Shown here in pieces: positions 31,801 through 42,183 of a stretch of 64,000 nucleotides of DNA. Under the pieces are notes generated by a model, which worked only from the letters and a program-made list of their open reading frames with translations, searched no databases and was not told where the DNA came from. Every line of letters begins with the position of its first letter. Position 1 is the first letter of the stretch. Made by a program: the position numbers and the translations under genes. Origin of the DNA: Blepharisma stoltei (Eukaryota > Ciliophora > Heterotrichea > Heterotrichida > Blepharismidae); assembly GCA_914767885.1 (NCBI GenBank), contig CAJZBQ010000045.1, forward strand, positions 1 to 64,000, given 5' to 3'.

Positions 31801-33368
31801 CTTTTTTCGTTTAAAATTTCAATGTTATATTGCTTACTCTGGCTTTCGAACTGCTCTTTGAAATCTGTGCCTCACGTAGCATTTGTGCATAAAAGCGAAA
31901 CTTTTCTAATACCAAAAGAGTATAAAATGATGGCGATAATTGACCCAGAAATTGTGTTAGGATAGGAAACTCGTGCGTATTGGGGATAATAGATTTGATT
32001 GCTCATAGAAGCTGTTGTCTGGATTCCTATTACAGGAGTTGATAAGTTTAAGCTGCGAAAAATTTCTATTGTACCTTGCGTTATTATGGTTTGCAAGCCG
32101 GTTAGATGAAAATAGCCAATATTTTCTAAGTGTGATTGCAAACAGTCATAACAGTATTTATACTCGAAGATTGATGCCCCACAATCTGAAATATTAAAAA
32201 TTGAGAGCTCAAAATTGGATAATATTTCTGATTTACTGTTAATGTCATATACAGCATGCATAGCTCCAGTTAAAGCTAATGCATTTTCAGTATAGTAAGT
32301 GCCATCTGGATTTGACACTCCTCCATATGCACTAATAGAAATTGTTATTTTTGTGTTATCCGGAGCAGCTATGGAGCCTCCAGGGAAAATAAAAGGTGAG
32401 TCCACTTGCACCTCATTACCATTCATATACCCACAAATAACTTTTTGGCTGTTTTGAATGTTATACAAATAGGACTTGGAGTATCCTTCAATAACGGTTT
32501 TCATATAATTATTGACTGTGTAGGCTGAATAAGCTCCTTGAATTTCACTAGCTTCCATCAAATATCTTATAAAATTAGAAAAGTTGTCAATAAGATACTC
32601 CAGATAATCTTCTTCACTGCTAGCGACATAATCATCGTCTGAGATTAATATTGATCCTTCTAGATATGCAGCCCAGATACTATGATTTATGAAGATAAAT
32701 GCATAGTCTGCTTTATTCATGTCTGCCTCAATAATTGCTTTTTGCACTAAAACTGTCGTGTCCTCGCTTGCGGCAATAATGATAATCCTTACCCCAAGCG
32801 GCTTGATTTGCTTCGCCAAAATAAGGAGAATTGCATCGTAAGAAATTAATGTTGGGACTATGACTTGGAAAGCTATATCAATTTCATTATTTACTTGAAA
32901 ATCCATGCCTTGGAATTCCTGACCTAAAAGAACAACAGCTTTTTGCCATCCACGCGATTTAATAAATGATAAAGCGGTGTCTCTGATAGAAACATAAGAA
33001 GGCTCAGAGTAGTAAACAAAATCTTGAATAGTTTCTGGGTCATAACTATACACAAAATGCACAAATTCATATGATTTCGCATAATCGCTAATAAGAGAAG
33101 TAATACTTAGAGAAAAAGTGCCATCAAAAACGAAAGTAAAGTCCAATGCTGATATCAAAGATTCTATGTCAAAATAGCTATTAACTTCATATAAAACATA
33201 ATATACGTTTGAATCTGCAGCACATTTCTGAGATTTGATTTCAAGACAACTATAATTTTTTGAAAAAGCATTCCTTATTGATTCTGGGGTGAACTTACTG
33301 TATAAAATAGGAATAATAGTATGTTGGCTTGCCGTTAAAAAAATCAAAACAGATATCAGAAAATTCAT
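28878..33368 (-). CDS. receptor paralogue D
   Basis: ATG 33368 (MNFLISVLIFLTASQH) to TAG 28878. Removing a compound insert, one F2-like MITE and one palindromic IES gives 1153 residues. The first 498 codons are uninterrupted and cover the first flytrap module and most of the second (IIIIAASEDTTVLVQKAI, NISDCGASIFEYKY, YYPQYARVSYP). The rest contains KGDLYLFLADLVID, the CTGK linker, CPFKPSESKPFLDGY before the first membrane helix, QDCSVFCWQ and the conserved tail RPKGQDIRKLFRFELSRR. It is the closest relative of C. None of its insertion points is shared with the other paralogues, so the insertions came after duplication. Confidence 0.87.
29358..29923. mobile_element. compound insertion in receptor D (host element with nested F2 MITE)
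   Basis: TAA at 29355-29357 and TGA at 29924-29926 flank 566 bp, the inner 340 bp of which is a complete F2 MITE. Removing the whole block, but not the MITE alone, joins QPFHS to VIKSFWQ as in B and C. The outer element has a weak CTCC terminus on its minus-strand side. Confidence 0.75.
29382..29721. mobile_element. F2 MITE nested in another element
   Basis: TTA at 29379-29381 and 29722-29724. Termini CTCCCCACGGAGGGGGG and TCACTCACGGAGAGTGGAG (the latter read across 29703-29721, approximate); the core matches the other F2 copies. Its target is another IES-like segment, not receptor coding sequence. Confidence 0.85.
30384..30667. mobile_element. decayed F2 MITE in receptor D
   Basis: 284 bp with ends CTCCCCTCTGAAATTTTGAG and TTGCTCGTTCATGGAGGGAG; the core is F2-like but diverged. 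The flanks are TTT at the left and TTA at the right. Removal joins LELSNLTK to FSMLDIRG in frame, matching B and C. Confidence 0.8.
31235..31407. mobile_element. 173-bp inverted-repeat IES in receptor D
   Basis: Ends TATTGCCTAGGACGGCTTT and, inverted, TATAGTCCAGGACAGCTTT are imperfect terminal inverted repeats bounded by TA. Removal joins HGLDT to LISLGINLN, identical in layout to C. Confidence 0.85.
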
Positions 33369-35716
33369 GCAGCTAATAATAATTATTATTCCAACTTTGA
33401 GCGAGAAAACCTATTGAGAAATATTTTTATACATAATTATCATTTATATTATCAAGCTAGTTATATTACATTTTATAAGTTTCAAAATTGTTTTTTGACC
33501 AAAATTAATTAAATTAAAGTTTTTGCAACTTTTTTTTGCCTCCTTACGCTTTCGGATAGTGTGGCCCATAAAAGGAGGGAATTCTAGCTCTATTTTAGAA
33601 GAATTGTCTGCTTTGAGGATAACGCTGGCATTGAGACCCAAGGGTCCCAACCATTCGAAAGACTTTTCCTCATTCGCCATCACATGAGGAGCAGTTACAC
33701 TAGGAAAAAGAAGCACATCCTATAGAGCTGTAAGGGAAAAGGCTGTAGCTCAATCCGCCTGGATAAGTAATACTTGGTCATTGAGTCGCCACAAGCTCCT
33801 TCCCAAAGACTAGCCATACCATGCAGCCGCTCAAAGCAAGTTAATTGCTAAAGTTAACAAGGTTTTTATAAAACAATTCTAACATAAAAAAGGTTTTTCG
33901 CTCTCCAAGAGGAATTAGTATAAATAAAATTAATAATAGACGATAGAAAGATATCAAAAATCTATTTGATCGAAGTTAAATCAATTTCCACATTAGCATC
34001 TGAAAAGTTGCATTATTCTTACTTACGCTGAGAATTTTTTTGGAGATTCTGAGCGTAATAATTAGGGAATTTTTATTTTCAAAGATCCTAATGCATGATG
34101 ATATACTTATCTGCTGATATATAAGCCGAATAGAGAGAACAAATAGCTGATCAAAACGAGTATAATTGCGCGTGAACTAATAAAATAAAAGAAAATTATA
34201 AAAAGAAGAATATTGAACAAGAAATGACAAAGATTTTCAATATATTGGGTTACTTCATATCAAAGAAAACTTGAATTTATTATTAGAGAATTGAGATATG
34301 CATTAATACAATAAGACTCGGCAAGCATTATAAACAGTCAATGGTTGATTATCTGCATAGAAAAGAAATGCTGATAAGTTTGCCTTAAATTCACAAACAT
34401 TTATCGCTGATGCATATCGCTGATGCATATCGTTAAATTAAAAAAATTATTTAAGATTACTATTATAATAAATGAAAATAGAATAGATAATATAAAATTA
34501 AGAAGTGTAAAAAAGGATAAATATTTAAGCGAGTAATTGCTATTTTAACTCTCGCAAATATAATATCCTCAATGCTTGTAACTAAAAAGGCTTCAAAAAG
34601 AAGTGGAATTATTCCGATCGCAGCCGATATAAATATCCATGCAGAAACTATTTGCATAAATATGCATCTGTGATCTTTGGCAACAAAAACACTTGGCAAA
34701 TTGCTTTGCTTTTGCAATACCATTAGATAAGTTATTTCTTTATTATCCAGATTATAAATTACACAGAGTCTTATTTTTCATATAGCTCTATAGATTTCGA
34801 TAGAGAGCCACTAAGATAGACTGTTGAAGATTCTTCTCATTTATTGAGAAAATAAAGAGCCAGAAGCAAACTTCTGTGAAATGGTGCTGCATGGCCTTCA
34901 ATTTAAAAATTAATGGATCGCGGATAATGCAAATTCTCAACACTAATGGTTTAATTTTATTAGCTTCAAGAATTATTAAGCTTAAATATTTGAAGTTTCA
35001 GAAAAATAATTTTAATTGCTGAATTTAAATAAATAAAGATATAATAGCATATAAATAAAAAATCTAAACTTAATTTCGATACAAATTCATGAAATTAAAT
35101 GGCAATCTTTTATTTAAATATAGCACAAGCCTCATTTTAGATCTCTGAGGACAGGTGCTTTTAGATAAAAAATTTAAATTTTAAATTATGGAAAAATCTA
35201 AAAAGTCAATTTTCAAATTAACAAATAGGATACATATAATGGCATTTTTAAATTGATATTTGACTTTTTGGAATTTTTTGGAATTTCAAAATAATTTTTT
35301 CTTTGAAGGGCATTTCCTTAAAAATCTATCGGGGAGAACGCGCTATATTATTTTGTAAATAGTAGTGAGTTTTCTCAAAGGTTTGATGCCGTAAAAGAAA
35401 TAAAGTTAGAAGGCTATCATAAATAAGCTCATGTCTGAATTATATAATTATTTAGAAAATTATTAATTAAATTTAAATTATATACCATATAGGGTTTTTA
35501 CCTTGTGCAGCCATATAATTATTTTTAAAAAAATTTCCTTACTCTTAAATCTGAAGGAGTTATTAGTGTCTGCCTATTTATTTGACTCTGGAGTAGGTTT
35601 GAATTACAGAATAGGAATAACAATGTTTGGCTTGCCATAAAATAAATAGAGCTAAATTTAGAATATTCATATTATAGCAATTATTTTAAAAAATAAAAAA
35701 ATCTTCAAATTAAAAT
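33369..35716 (-). pseudogene. 2.3-kb relic of at least one dead receptor gene
   Basis: Between receptors D and G lie collinear but broken minus-strand pieces of an array gene: an N-terminus (MNILNLALF..., then a 1-nt shift before VIPIL) at about 35560-35671; the region around the first membrane helix (LPSVFVAKD and AIGIIPLLFEAFL) at 34463-34830; and a last-helix fragment (HAQLYSFW) at about 34060-34200. Most of the ectodomain is missing. No set of TA removals that I tried restores a frame, unlike the live copies. Confidence 0.7.
33520..33850. mobile_element. GC-richer SINE-like segment in the relic region
   Basis: About 330 bp of noticeably higher GC than its flanks, with no long coding frame. 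GTAGCTCAATCCGCCTGGAT near 33746 resembles a tRNA-type A box (TAGCTCAGTNGG). No convincing target duplication found. It is not obviously the same family as SINE1-3. Confidence 0.4.
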
Positions 35717-38700
35717 TTATCGACTTGAAGAATAAGAGTTAATTTCTATATCAACATCTTCAATGCCAGCCAAATTGTAACCAGTGTGCTTAACTATTCC
35801 TGCTTCTACTGGAGACTTGTTAGATAATTGGAACCTAAATAATTTGAGAATGTCTTGGCCTTTACTCCTCGCTTTTCATAGAGGTAATATTTTTGCTTGC
35901 TCATAGAAGGCTTTATAAAAATTGACTTGCAAGAAATCAAAATTAAAAATTTATGCCATAGAATAAAGCTGTCTAATAATTAATAATTCCATAGCATTAA
36001 GTACTCATACATAAAATTATTTATATAAAATTTTTAAGGGATTTCTCATAAGTTGAAATTTTTTAATGGCTTTCATCAGCCGTCAATGATGGAAAGTTAG
36101 GCCCTACTAGCAGAGATGGCAAATAGAGCTGCTGATATATAAGACCAATAGAGAGTAAAATTGCTCACTCCTCCTTTAAATTGGAACCAAAAATTTTTTT
36201 CAAATTTAAAAGGGAAAATTTTTATAAAATTTTTTATGGAAAAAAATTATATAAAAATTTCAAAAATTTATCGAATTAGATTAATAAATTTGTTTAATAA
36301 AATGTTATTTATTCTTTATCCTTTAAAAAAAAGCAAGATATATCTAAAATTTTCATTATTAGCTAATACACCACTATTAATTGGTATCAAAACTATTTGC
36401 ACAAAAATTCTTAATAAAAAAACAATTTTAAAAATTTATCGATTAAAATGCTAATTTTGTTTAAATAAGATGCTATTTATACTCTATTCTTTAAAATAAA
36501 GCAAAAAATAAGTAATTTTTGAATTTTTGTAAAAAATTCGCATTGAATTTATATCAAAATTATTTAAATAAAAAATATTATTTTACCTAAAAAATTTTTT
36601 TAAAAATTTAGCAATTAAGAATAGTTAATTTATTTAAATAAGATGCTTTTTTATAATCTCTTCTTTTAAAAAAGAGCAAGATATAACTAAATTTTTAATT
36701 TTAGTTAACTTATATCAAAACATTTTAGATAAAAATTATGATTATAAAAACGAATTTTGTTCCAATTTAAAGGGGCGAGTCAGCCAAATCCAAGCACTAA
36801 TTGAGCAGCTAACTTGCTAATTTTAGCTATACAGCAACAAATTCATAATCATAAACTGAGCGAAATAAATACTACATATCACAAAGATGCTCGGTGATAA
36901 TTATAAGGAAGCCTAATCATAGAAAAAACAATTATAAAGATTAGCACAGCAATCCCGCAGCCAATAAACATATATTCTGAAGCAGGGTAGACTGCAGTGT
37001 AAAGTATCATTAAAATTAGCTGGCAAAAACTCTTATTTACTGTATGTATAGGCTGTTCTCGAAAATTAAATAAGTTATGCTAATTGTTATAGCACCACTA
37101 TCCTGACTATCTCACGTAAACCCATCTATCGTAAGGGGTAGCTCCCTAGGCTAATAGTCACCTATTTCAGATGCCCCATTAATCCCAATAAGCAAAGAAA
37201 AGTGGGAGGCAAAACCTGTCTAGCCCAATCAGCGGGACAGGGGAAACCTTCGGAAAAACAAAACATCCCTTTTCGACAGACATCCCCAAGCCGAAGGCTA
37301 TTTCAAAAAGTACAGAGTAACTATTTTTAGCTTAATCGGGACTGGCCCTACCTGCTCCATAGGAGTGTGCCTCCAAGTCCATCTTCTGTAGACGCCACCA
37401 TTTTATTTCTATGAAAATTAAATAAGGCTTGCTCAAGATGATCTTGCCAAGTTGGTCGATGATATATGCTAGCAGGCAAATATAAAAAAATCGCGACTGA
37501 AGACAAACCCACAAAAATTGTATGTTTACCCTGCCAACAAGAAGTCCAGCAGTCTTGATGATGAAAACTGTCTTGGAAGCCATCTCCAGTGCTGCTTATG
37601 CACTGAAAAGTAAGCCACAAGAACAAGTTCATAGGCAAAAACAAGGCATCTCCAATATAAGGCAGAAAATACTCGCTCATTTCGTTTATGATTCTAACCC
37701 CCCCTCCTTGAGTAAACAAAACAGTTTGAAAAATCCTATTTTGGGTGACAAAACACCCTACGTGAGCAAGCAAAATTTTTATAAAACAAAATTTTGATTT
37801 ATAAGTGAGAATTATTATAATAAAGTCTCTAGATGATTCTGTTTAATTTAAAAAGCATGCATTTTAAAACATAAATCTTACAAATTCAATTAATATCTGC
37901 TTTAAAATTATTTTGAATTGGGATTTTTTTAAAATTTTGAAAAAAAATTTTCTATCAAATTTAAAAATAATTTTTTAAAAATTAATATCCATGAGTGAAC
38001 AAAACTTTATTTTTTCGATTAAAGATTGGGATAAGGAAAAATATCTTTGATGTCTTTCCCCACTCAAAAGTCCTCAGCATTAGTAAGATAAATCAAATTA
38101 GCGATATGAACTCAATCATTCCTATTTGGTTTCAAATTGTTCAATGGGCGTTTTTATTCCATCCTCGGACATCAAGCATAGAGATCCTTGTAAGCACTGA
38201 CAATTTTGGGAAAAAGGTTGTAAAATCTGGACCAACTGCCATGTACTGCAAGGACTCTACTACCATGATGAGATAAGCACAAGCGTCCAAAATCGTTTCT
38301 TTTTTAACTGAAATCAGCAACGGAAATTCGCGTCTAATCAAAAAATCATAGCAGATAGCTACAAAAGCGATGAGAAACAGCAGAGGAGCAATTTCTATAG
38401 TAGCTATAATTATATATCCAAATATAAAAGGAGAAGCAGCATCTTCTTTAAAAGGACAGTCAAGATCAGCACCAATTATGTCGCTGGGGACTTTTCCATC
38501 ACTTTTAACTCATGAAATCGTAGAATCAAGCTTCAGCATGACTTCAAGATTCGGGTTATAAATCCCACGATATTTCATAGTCCAAGTAGAATTTATTTGC
38601 AGTAAGTTATAAATCCCAAGCCTAATTGTCAGTCTATCATTTCCATATCTGCTTATTTTGACTAAGCCTGAGCAGCCATCAAAAGTGACACTCCTTGATA

Positions 38701-41700
38701 GGTCTTCTATGGTTGAGCTGTTCAAGTTTGTGCCTTGGCTTAACAAAGCATCAATTGTATGGGCTCCGAGATAGACGGCATCGTAAAACAGACACATGTA
38801 GTCGTAGGCAAGCCCATACTTTTCTAGTAAAGATGCCTTAACTCTTTTCCCTATATCTCCATAAAATGCTAAAAAACTGATATAGATGAGACCGTCCATG
38901 ATCTCTATTCTCTTTGCATAAGATTCAGCTCCGATCTGTTTTTCGTCCATGTCATAGATACTAACTGTGTGGTTAAGCACAAATCATAGCCGCCTACCTA
39001 CGATTAGTTTATCTGCAGATTCCATGCTAAGCTTTATTTATTGGTAAATAAGACGCTTATCTACTAATTTCGATAGATAAAAGATAGAATAAAGCTCAAT
39101 TTTTAGTGGCATCTGAATCTTAACTTTATTTTAAATAGTTTATTGAATCAACCTCCCTCATTGCACCTGTAGTCGGTGGGCTCATAAGGAAAAACTGGAG
39201 GATGACGTTCAGGAATTATACCTGCCCAAGTTTTAATTGGTTTTGTGGAGCATAAAGTCGGGGTGGGAGAGCATATGCTCACATGTAGGTCAAGTTTTTA
39301 CTCCATGGGGATATTGGTCGAAAACTTGCTTTTCAAATTTCTGGAAGGGCAAATATCGATTATACGCGGCATGATAACCCAACGTCTATAGCTCTTAGGT
39401 GGCGAATCTAAGTCCTCGGCCGTGAGGAGCAGCATCGCGGAAAGCCCAGGCATAATCAGTGGAGCATATGCGGAGGTGAGTAGCAGCCTGAGGACCAGTA
39501 GCGGACTTCTCTCTATAAGTAATTTAAGTTTACTCTGCCTCTTAAGTTTGAGCATCCAATGGATCAGGGGTTGAGATCTATGCTTGGCCAACTGCGCCAT
39601 CTCCCACTATAAGAAAGATATCTCCTTTCCTCATTCCCAAGTCATAAAGTGCTTCTATTACATAAAACACATCTGGCTGGTTCAGCTCAAGCACCACATA
39701 TCTGCTTTTTGTGTCAATAATTTCTTGGATTATTGCTTTATCTGCTCCTACGTATCCAGGATTAAGCGCCCGATTTTTATTTAAAATCTCGATCCCATAA
39801 GATTTAGCTTGGCTTACAAATTGGACATTATAATCGTTTCCTCAAGTTGAGTTTGAATACAGCAGAGAACATTTTGAAACTCCTAATACGGACAGCAATA
39901 AAGCTGCAGCAGATCCTGTATATGAATTTGGAAAGGAAACCCTGGCGTACTGAGGATAGTAATTAAGATTGCTCATTGCGCTTGATGTTTGTGTCCCAAA
40001 AAGGGGCGTTGAAATATTGGCTGCTTGGAAAACTTGGACAGTCCCTTTAGCGATAGAAGTTTGCAGTCCTGGGATATGAAAATATCCTAACCCTCAATCT
40101 CTTTAAGAGCGAGAAAAATGCCAATTTTAGGAAAAATAGCTTTTGAGGGCAAGTAAATATTTTCTAATTGAAAGTAAAAATATTTTTATATAAAATTAAT
40201 AATTGATAAAAAAGAGATCTCTAGCTATTTAAACATGATAATAAAAATTTTTTTTTCTTTTCCAAATTTGGATTTTTGAAAGTAAAAATTTCATTTGAAT
40301 TTCTATCAAAAAAATTTACTAAATTCCATTAAAGAGTGAACAAAAAATCTTGATTGCTCTTAAAAGTGGAGTAAGTCTTCTGTGTGATTTTTAAAGCAGT
40401 TATAAGAAAAATTATAATCGAAATAATAGCTCCCGCAGTCAGAAATGTTATAAGCCGCCATATCAAAATTCTCCAAAAGCCCGTCCATAGAATTAAGTTC
40501 GTTTACAGCAAGAACAGACCCCATTTGATTAATAGCATTTCTGGGATACACGAAGCCATTTGAGTTCGAAACGCCTCCATTGATGCTGAAAGGAATTTTA
40601 AACTTCTCATTGTCTGGAGCTTCTCAGCTTCCTCCTGGAAATAATAAAGGTGTATTTATATTAACCACATTTTTCGAAATAGTTCCCACCTTTGGTCTCG
40701 TTCCGTCCTGCAGCACATTATAAATCGAAAAATCAGCAGACCATGTGAGACCAATTTCTACGTATTTATTGAAATAATAAGCTGAATAGGACCCTTGATA
40801 TTGATTATCACTCGTCATAGATACTAATAAAGAAGTAGTCCATTGGATAATTGTATTCAAATAATCAATTATCCCAGTATTAGAAATAGACTTCCCTTCA
40901 ACTAAAATTGCTCCTTCTAGGTTTGCAGCCCAAGCACTCTGCTGAACAAAAATGTAGGCATAGCCGCGTTTATACATTTCAGCCTCAATTAATGCTTTTT
41001 GTATAGAAGCGGAAATAATTAAATATGGCATTTCAGCCCTGGGCATGGCCTCCCGGCCATGCAGCCTTGAGCATATATTTAATTATATCCGGCAAGGTTT
41101 TGCTAGTCTAGAAATAGAAACTTGCTAGTTAAGCAATCCCAGTAGTGTTTGGGTCCTAGCCTTAGTCAGCTATCAGAGCTGAATTTTACCTCGATGAGAA
41201 GGGAAACTTGGAGTTGGAAAGGGGAAGCCTAGTAAAGCTTATTAGGTATATCAGGAAAATCACTAGCGTAAAACCAGGTGTTACGCCCTGAGCTACAAGC
41301 TTTCACTTTTGCCGAGAGTGGCCAGAAGTTCCAATTTTAGAGCTTTATGCAGGCAACCTAGTCTGGCATACATAAAACACAGTGGCCCATGCCATTCTCC
41401 TCTTCGTTTGATGCGAACCTCAAGCGGAGAGGATTTAACCCCCTGATGGTGGGTGGCAGGCCGAAAAGAAGCAAGTTGGAGATAAGTACCTTATCGGGTA
41501 TCATAGGGAGCTTCTCAATAATCATCACTAACTAACTAACTAACTAACGTTTGTATAGAAACGGAAACGCTTTCATTTGTCATTATCAGCATCAGCTTTA
41601 CGCCTAAAGGTTTTATTTCTTTTGTGATCATCAGCAAGATCGATTCATACGATGCAGCTGCTGACACGACATACTGCTGCACGATTTTTATGTCCTTGCT

Positions 41701-42183
41701 GGCTGTAAAGTTAACTCCAATGAATTCTGTACTCAAAACTGCGACGGCTTTTTGCATTCCGTAATACTTCGCAAGTGAAATAACTGCTTCTCTATACTTA
41801 TCAAAAGGAAAATCTGAATAATAAATATTTTTTGTGGGATTATCAGGGGAGTACGCATAGACAAATTGAATAAAACCGTAAAATCGTGCGTATTCGCTGA
41901 TTAGAGTGGTCATGCTTAATGAGTAAGTTCCGTCGAGAACAAACGTAAAGTCAGAATCTTCAAAAAAATTTTGAAAATCAGCTAGATCGTTCACCTCATA
42001 TAGAATATAAAATACAGGAGAGTTAGGCTGGCATCCAGGGGCATTCGCATAAGGACAATTATAGTAAGTTTTAAAAAAAGCAACTATCTCTTTAGGGGTA
42101 AATTGACTGTACATTATTGGGATCGTGACGAATTGGCTTGCGACTTTAAAAAAAACACATATCAAGATGAGGAGAATGGCCAT
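35717..42183 (-). CDS. receptor paralogue G, seven insertions
   Basis: ATG 42183 to TAA 35717. Removing seven inserts (SINE1, F2-like, SINE3, F2, SINE2, F1 and a small C-rich-ended IES) leaves 1160 residues exactly in phase. The signal peptide region is MAILLILICVFFKVASQF. It has a first flytrap module (GVKLMLIMTNESVSVSIQKA), a second (NISDCGSYYFDYNF, YYPQYARVSFP), MCLFYDAVYLGAHTIDALLS, DCPFKEDAASPFIFGY, HHQDCWTSCWQ and a tail GPKGQDILKLFRFQLSNK. The tail is recovered only by removing the last IES; otherwise the protein seems to end 47 residues early. It is diverged from B, C and D and somewhat closer to A. More than half of the inserted DNA is SINE-like. Confidence 0.83.
35865..36096. mobile_element. 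232-bp C-rich-ended IES near the 3' end of receptor G
   Basis: TTA at 35862-35864 and 36097-36099. The left end is CTCCTCGCTTTTCATAG. Removal joins LLVGP to KGQDILKLFRF, recreating the PKGQDI motif of every paralogue. Confidence 0.82.
36168..36779. mobile_element. F1 MITE in receptor G
   Basis: Ends CTCCTCCTTTAAATTGG and TTCCAATTTAAAGGGGCGAG; TCA at 36165-36167 and 36780-36782. On the gene strand the duplication is TGA and serves as the Trp codon in GFGW. The body is inverted relative to the one at 47429. Confidence 0.9.
37075..37412 (-). mobile_element. SINE2-type element in receptor G
   Basis: A 14-bp perfect duplication GAAAATTAAATAAG (37061-37074, 37413-37426). The head, on the minus strand, is ATAGAAATAAAATGGTGGCG, with GGACTTGGAGGCACACTCC shortly after, shared with the element at 14639. 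Removal joins ALFNF to REQPIHTV. Confidence 0.85.
37698..38031. mobile_element. F2 MITE in receptor G
   Basis: TAA at 37695-37697 and 38032-38034. The left end is CCCCCCCTCCTTGAGTAAAC. The right end is atypical, extending about 45 bp beyond a GAGTGAAC motif. Removal joins KIFFL to RIINEMSEY. Confidence 0.82.
38999..39607 (-). mobile_element. SINE3: tRNA-headed element in receptor G
   Basis: 609 bp bounded by TA. On the minus strand it starts GGCGCAGTTGGCCAAGCATA just inside the join. TGGCGCAGTTGG is a perfect tRNA A-box (TRGCNNAGYNGG), so the head is probably tRNA-derived; I could not fold a convincing functional tRNA. No clean target duplication. Removal between TA dinucleotides keeps the receptor frame (GDIFLI to GRRLWFVLN). 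Confidence 0.65.
40091..40371. mobile_element. diverged F2-like MITE in receptor G
   Basis: TAA at 40088-40090 and 40372-40374. Ends CCCTCAATCTCTTTAAGAGC and TTGCTCTTAAAAGTGGAG. The core is AT-rich. Removal joins NHTEDL to GYFHIPGL, the conserved YFH block of the second flytrap module. Confidence 0.82.
41016..41549 (+). mobile_element. SINE1 copy 3
   Basis: An 18-bp duplication TTTGTATAGAARCGGAAA (40998-41015, 41550-41567, one mismatch). Head TAATTAAATATGGCAT with hairpin GGCCTCCCGGCC. The 3' end is a clean (CTAA)6 microsatellite, typical of LINE-mobilised elements. Removal joins SVSVSIQ to KALIEAEM. Confidence 0.9.

Noticed and set aside
36063-36065. TAA as the natural stop of receptor G
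   Set aside because: It lies inside a TTA-flanked element; removing that element restores the PKGQDI tail conserved in the paralogues.
39540-39600. Functional tRNA gene on the minus strand
   Set aside because: The A-box is perfect but I could not form a consistent acceptor stem, anticodon loop and T-arm; the 609-bp context fits a SINE.
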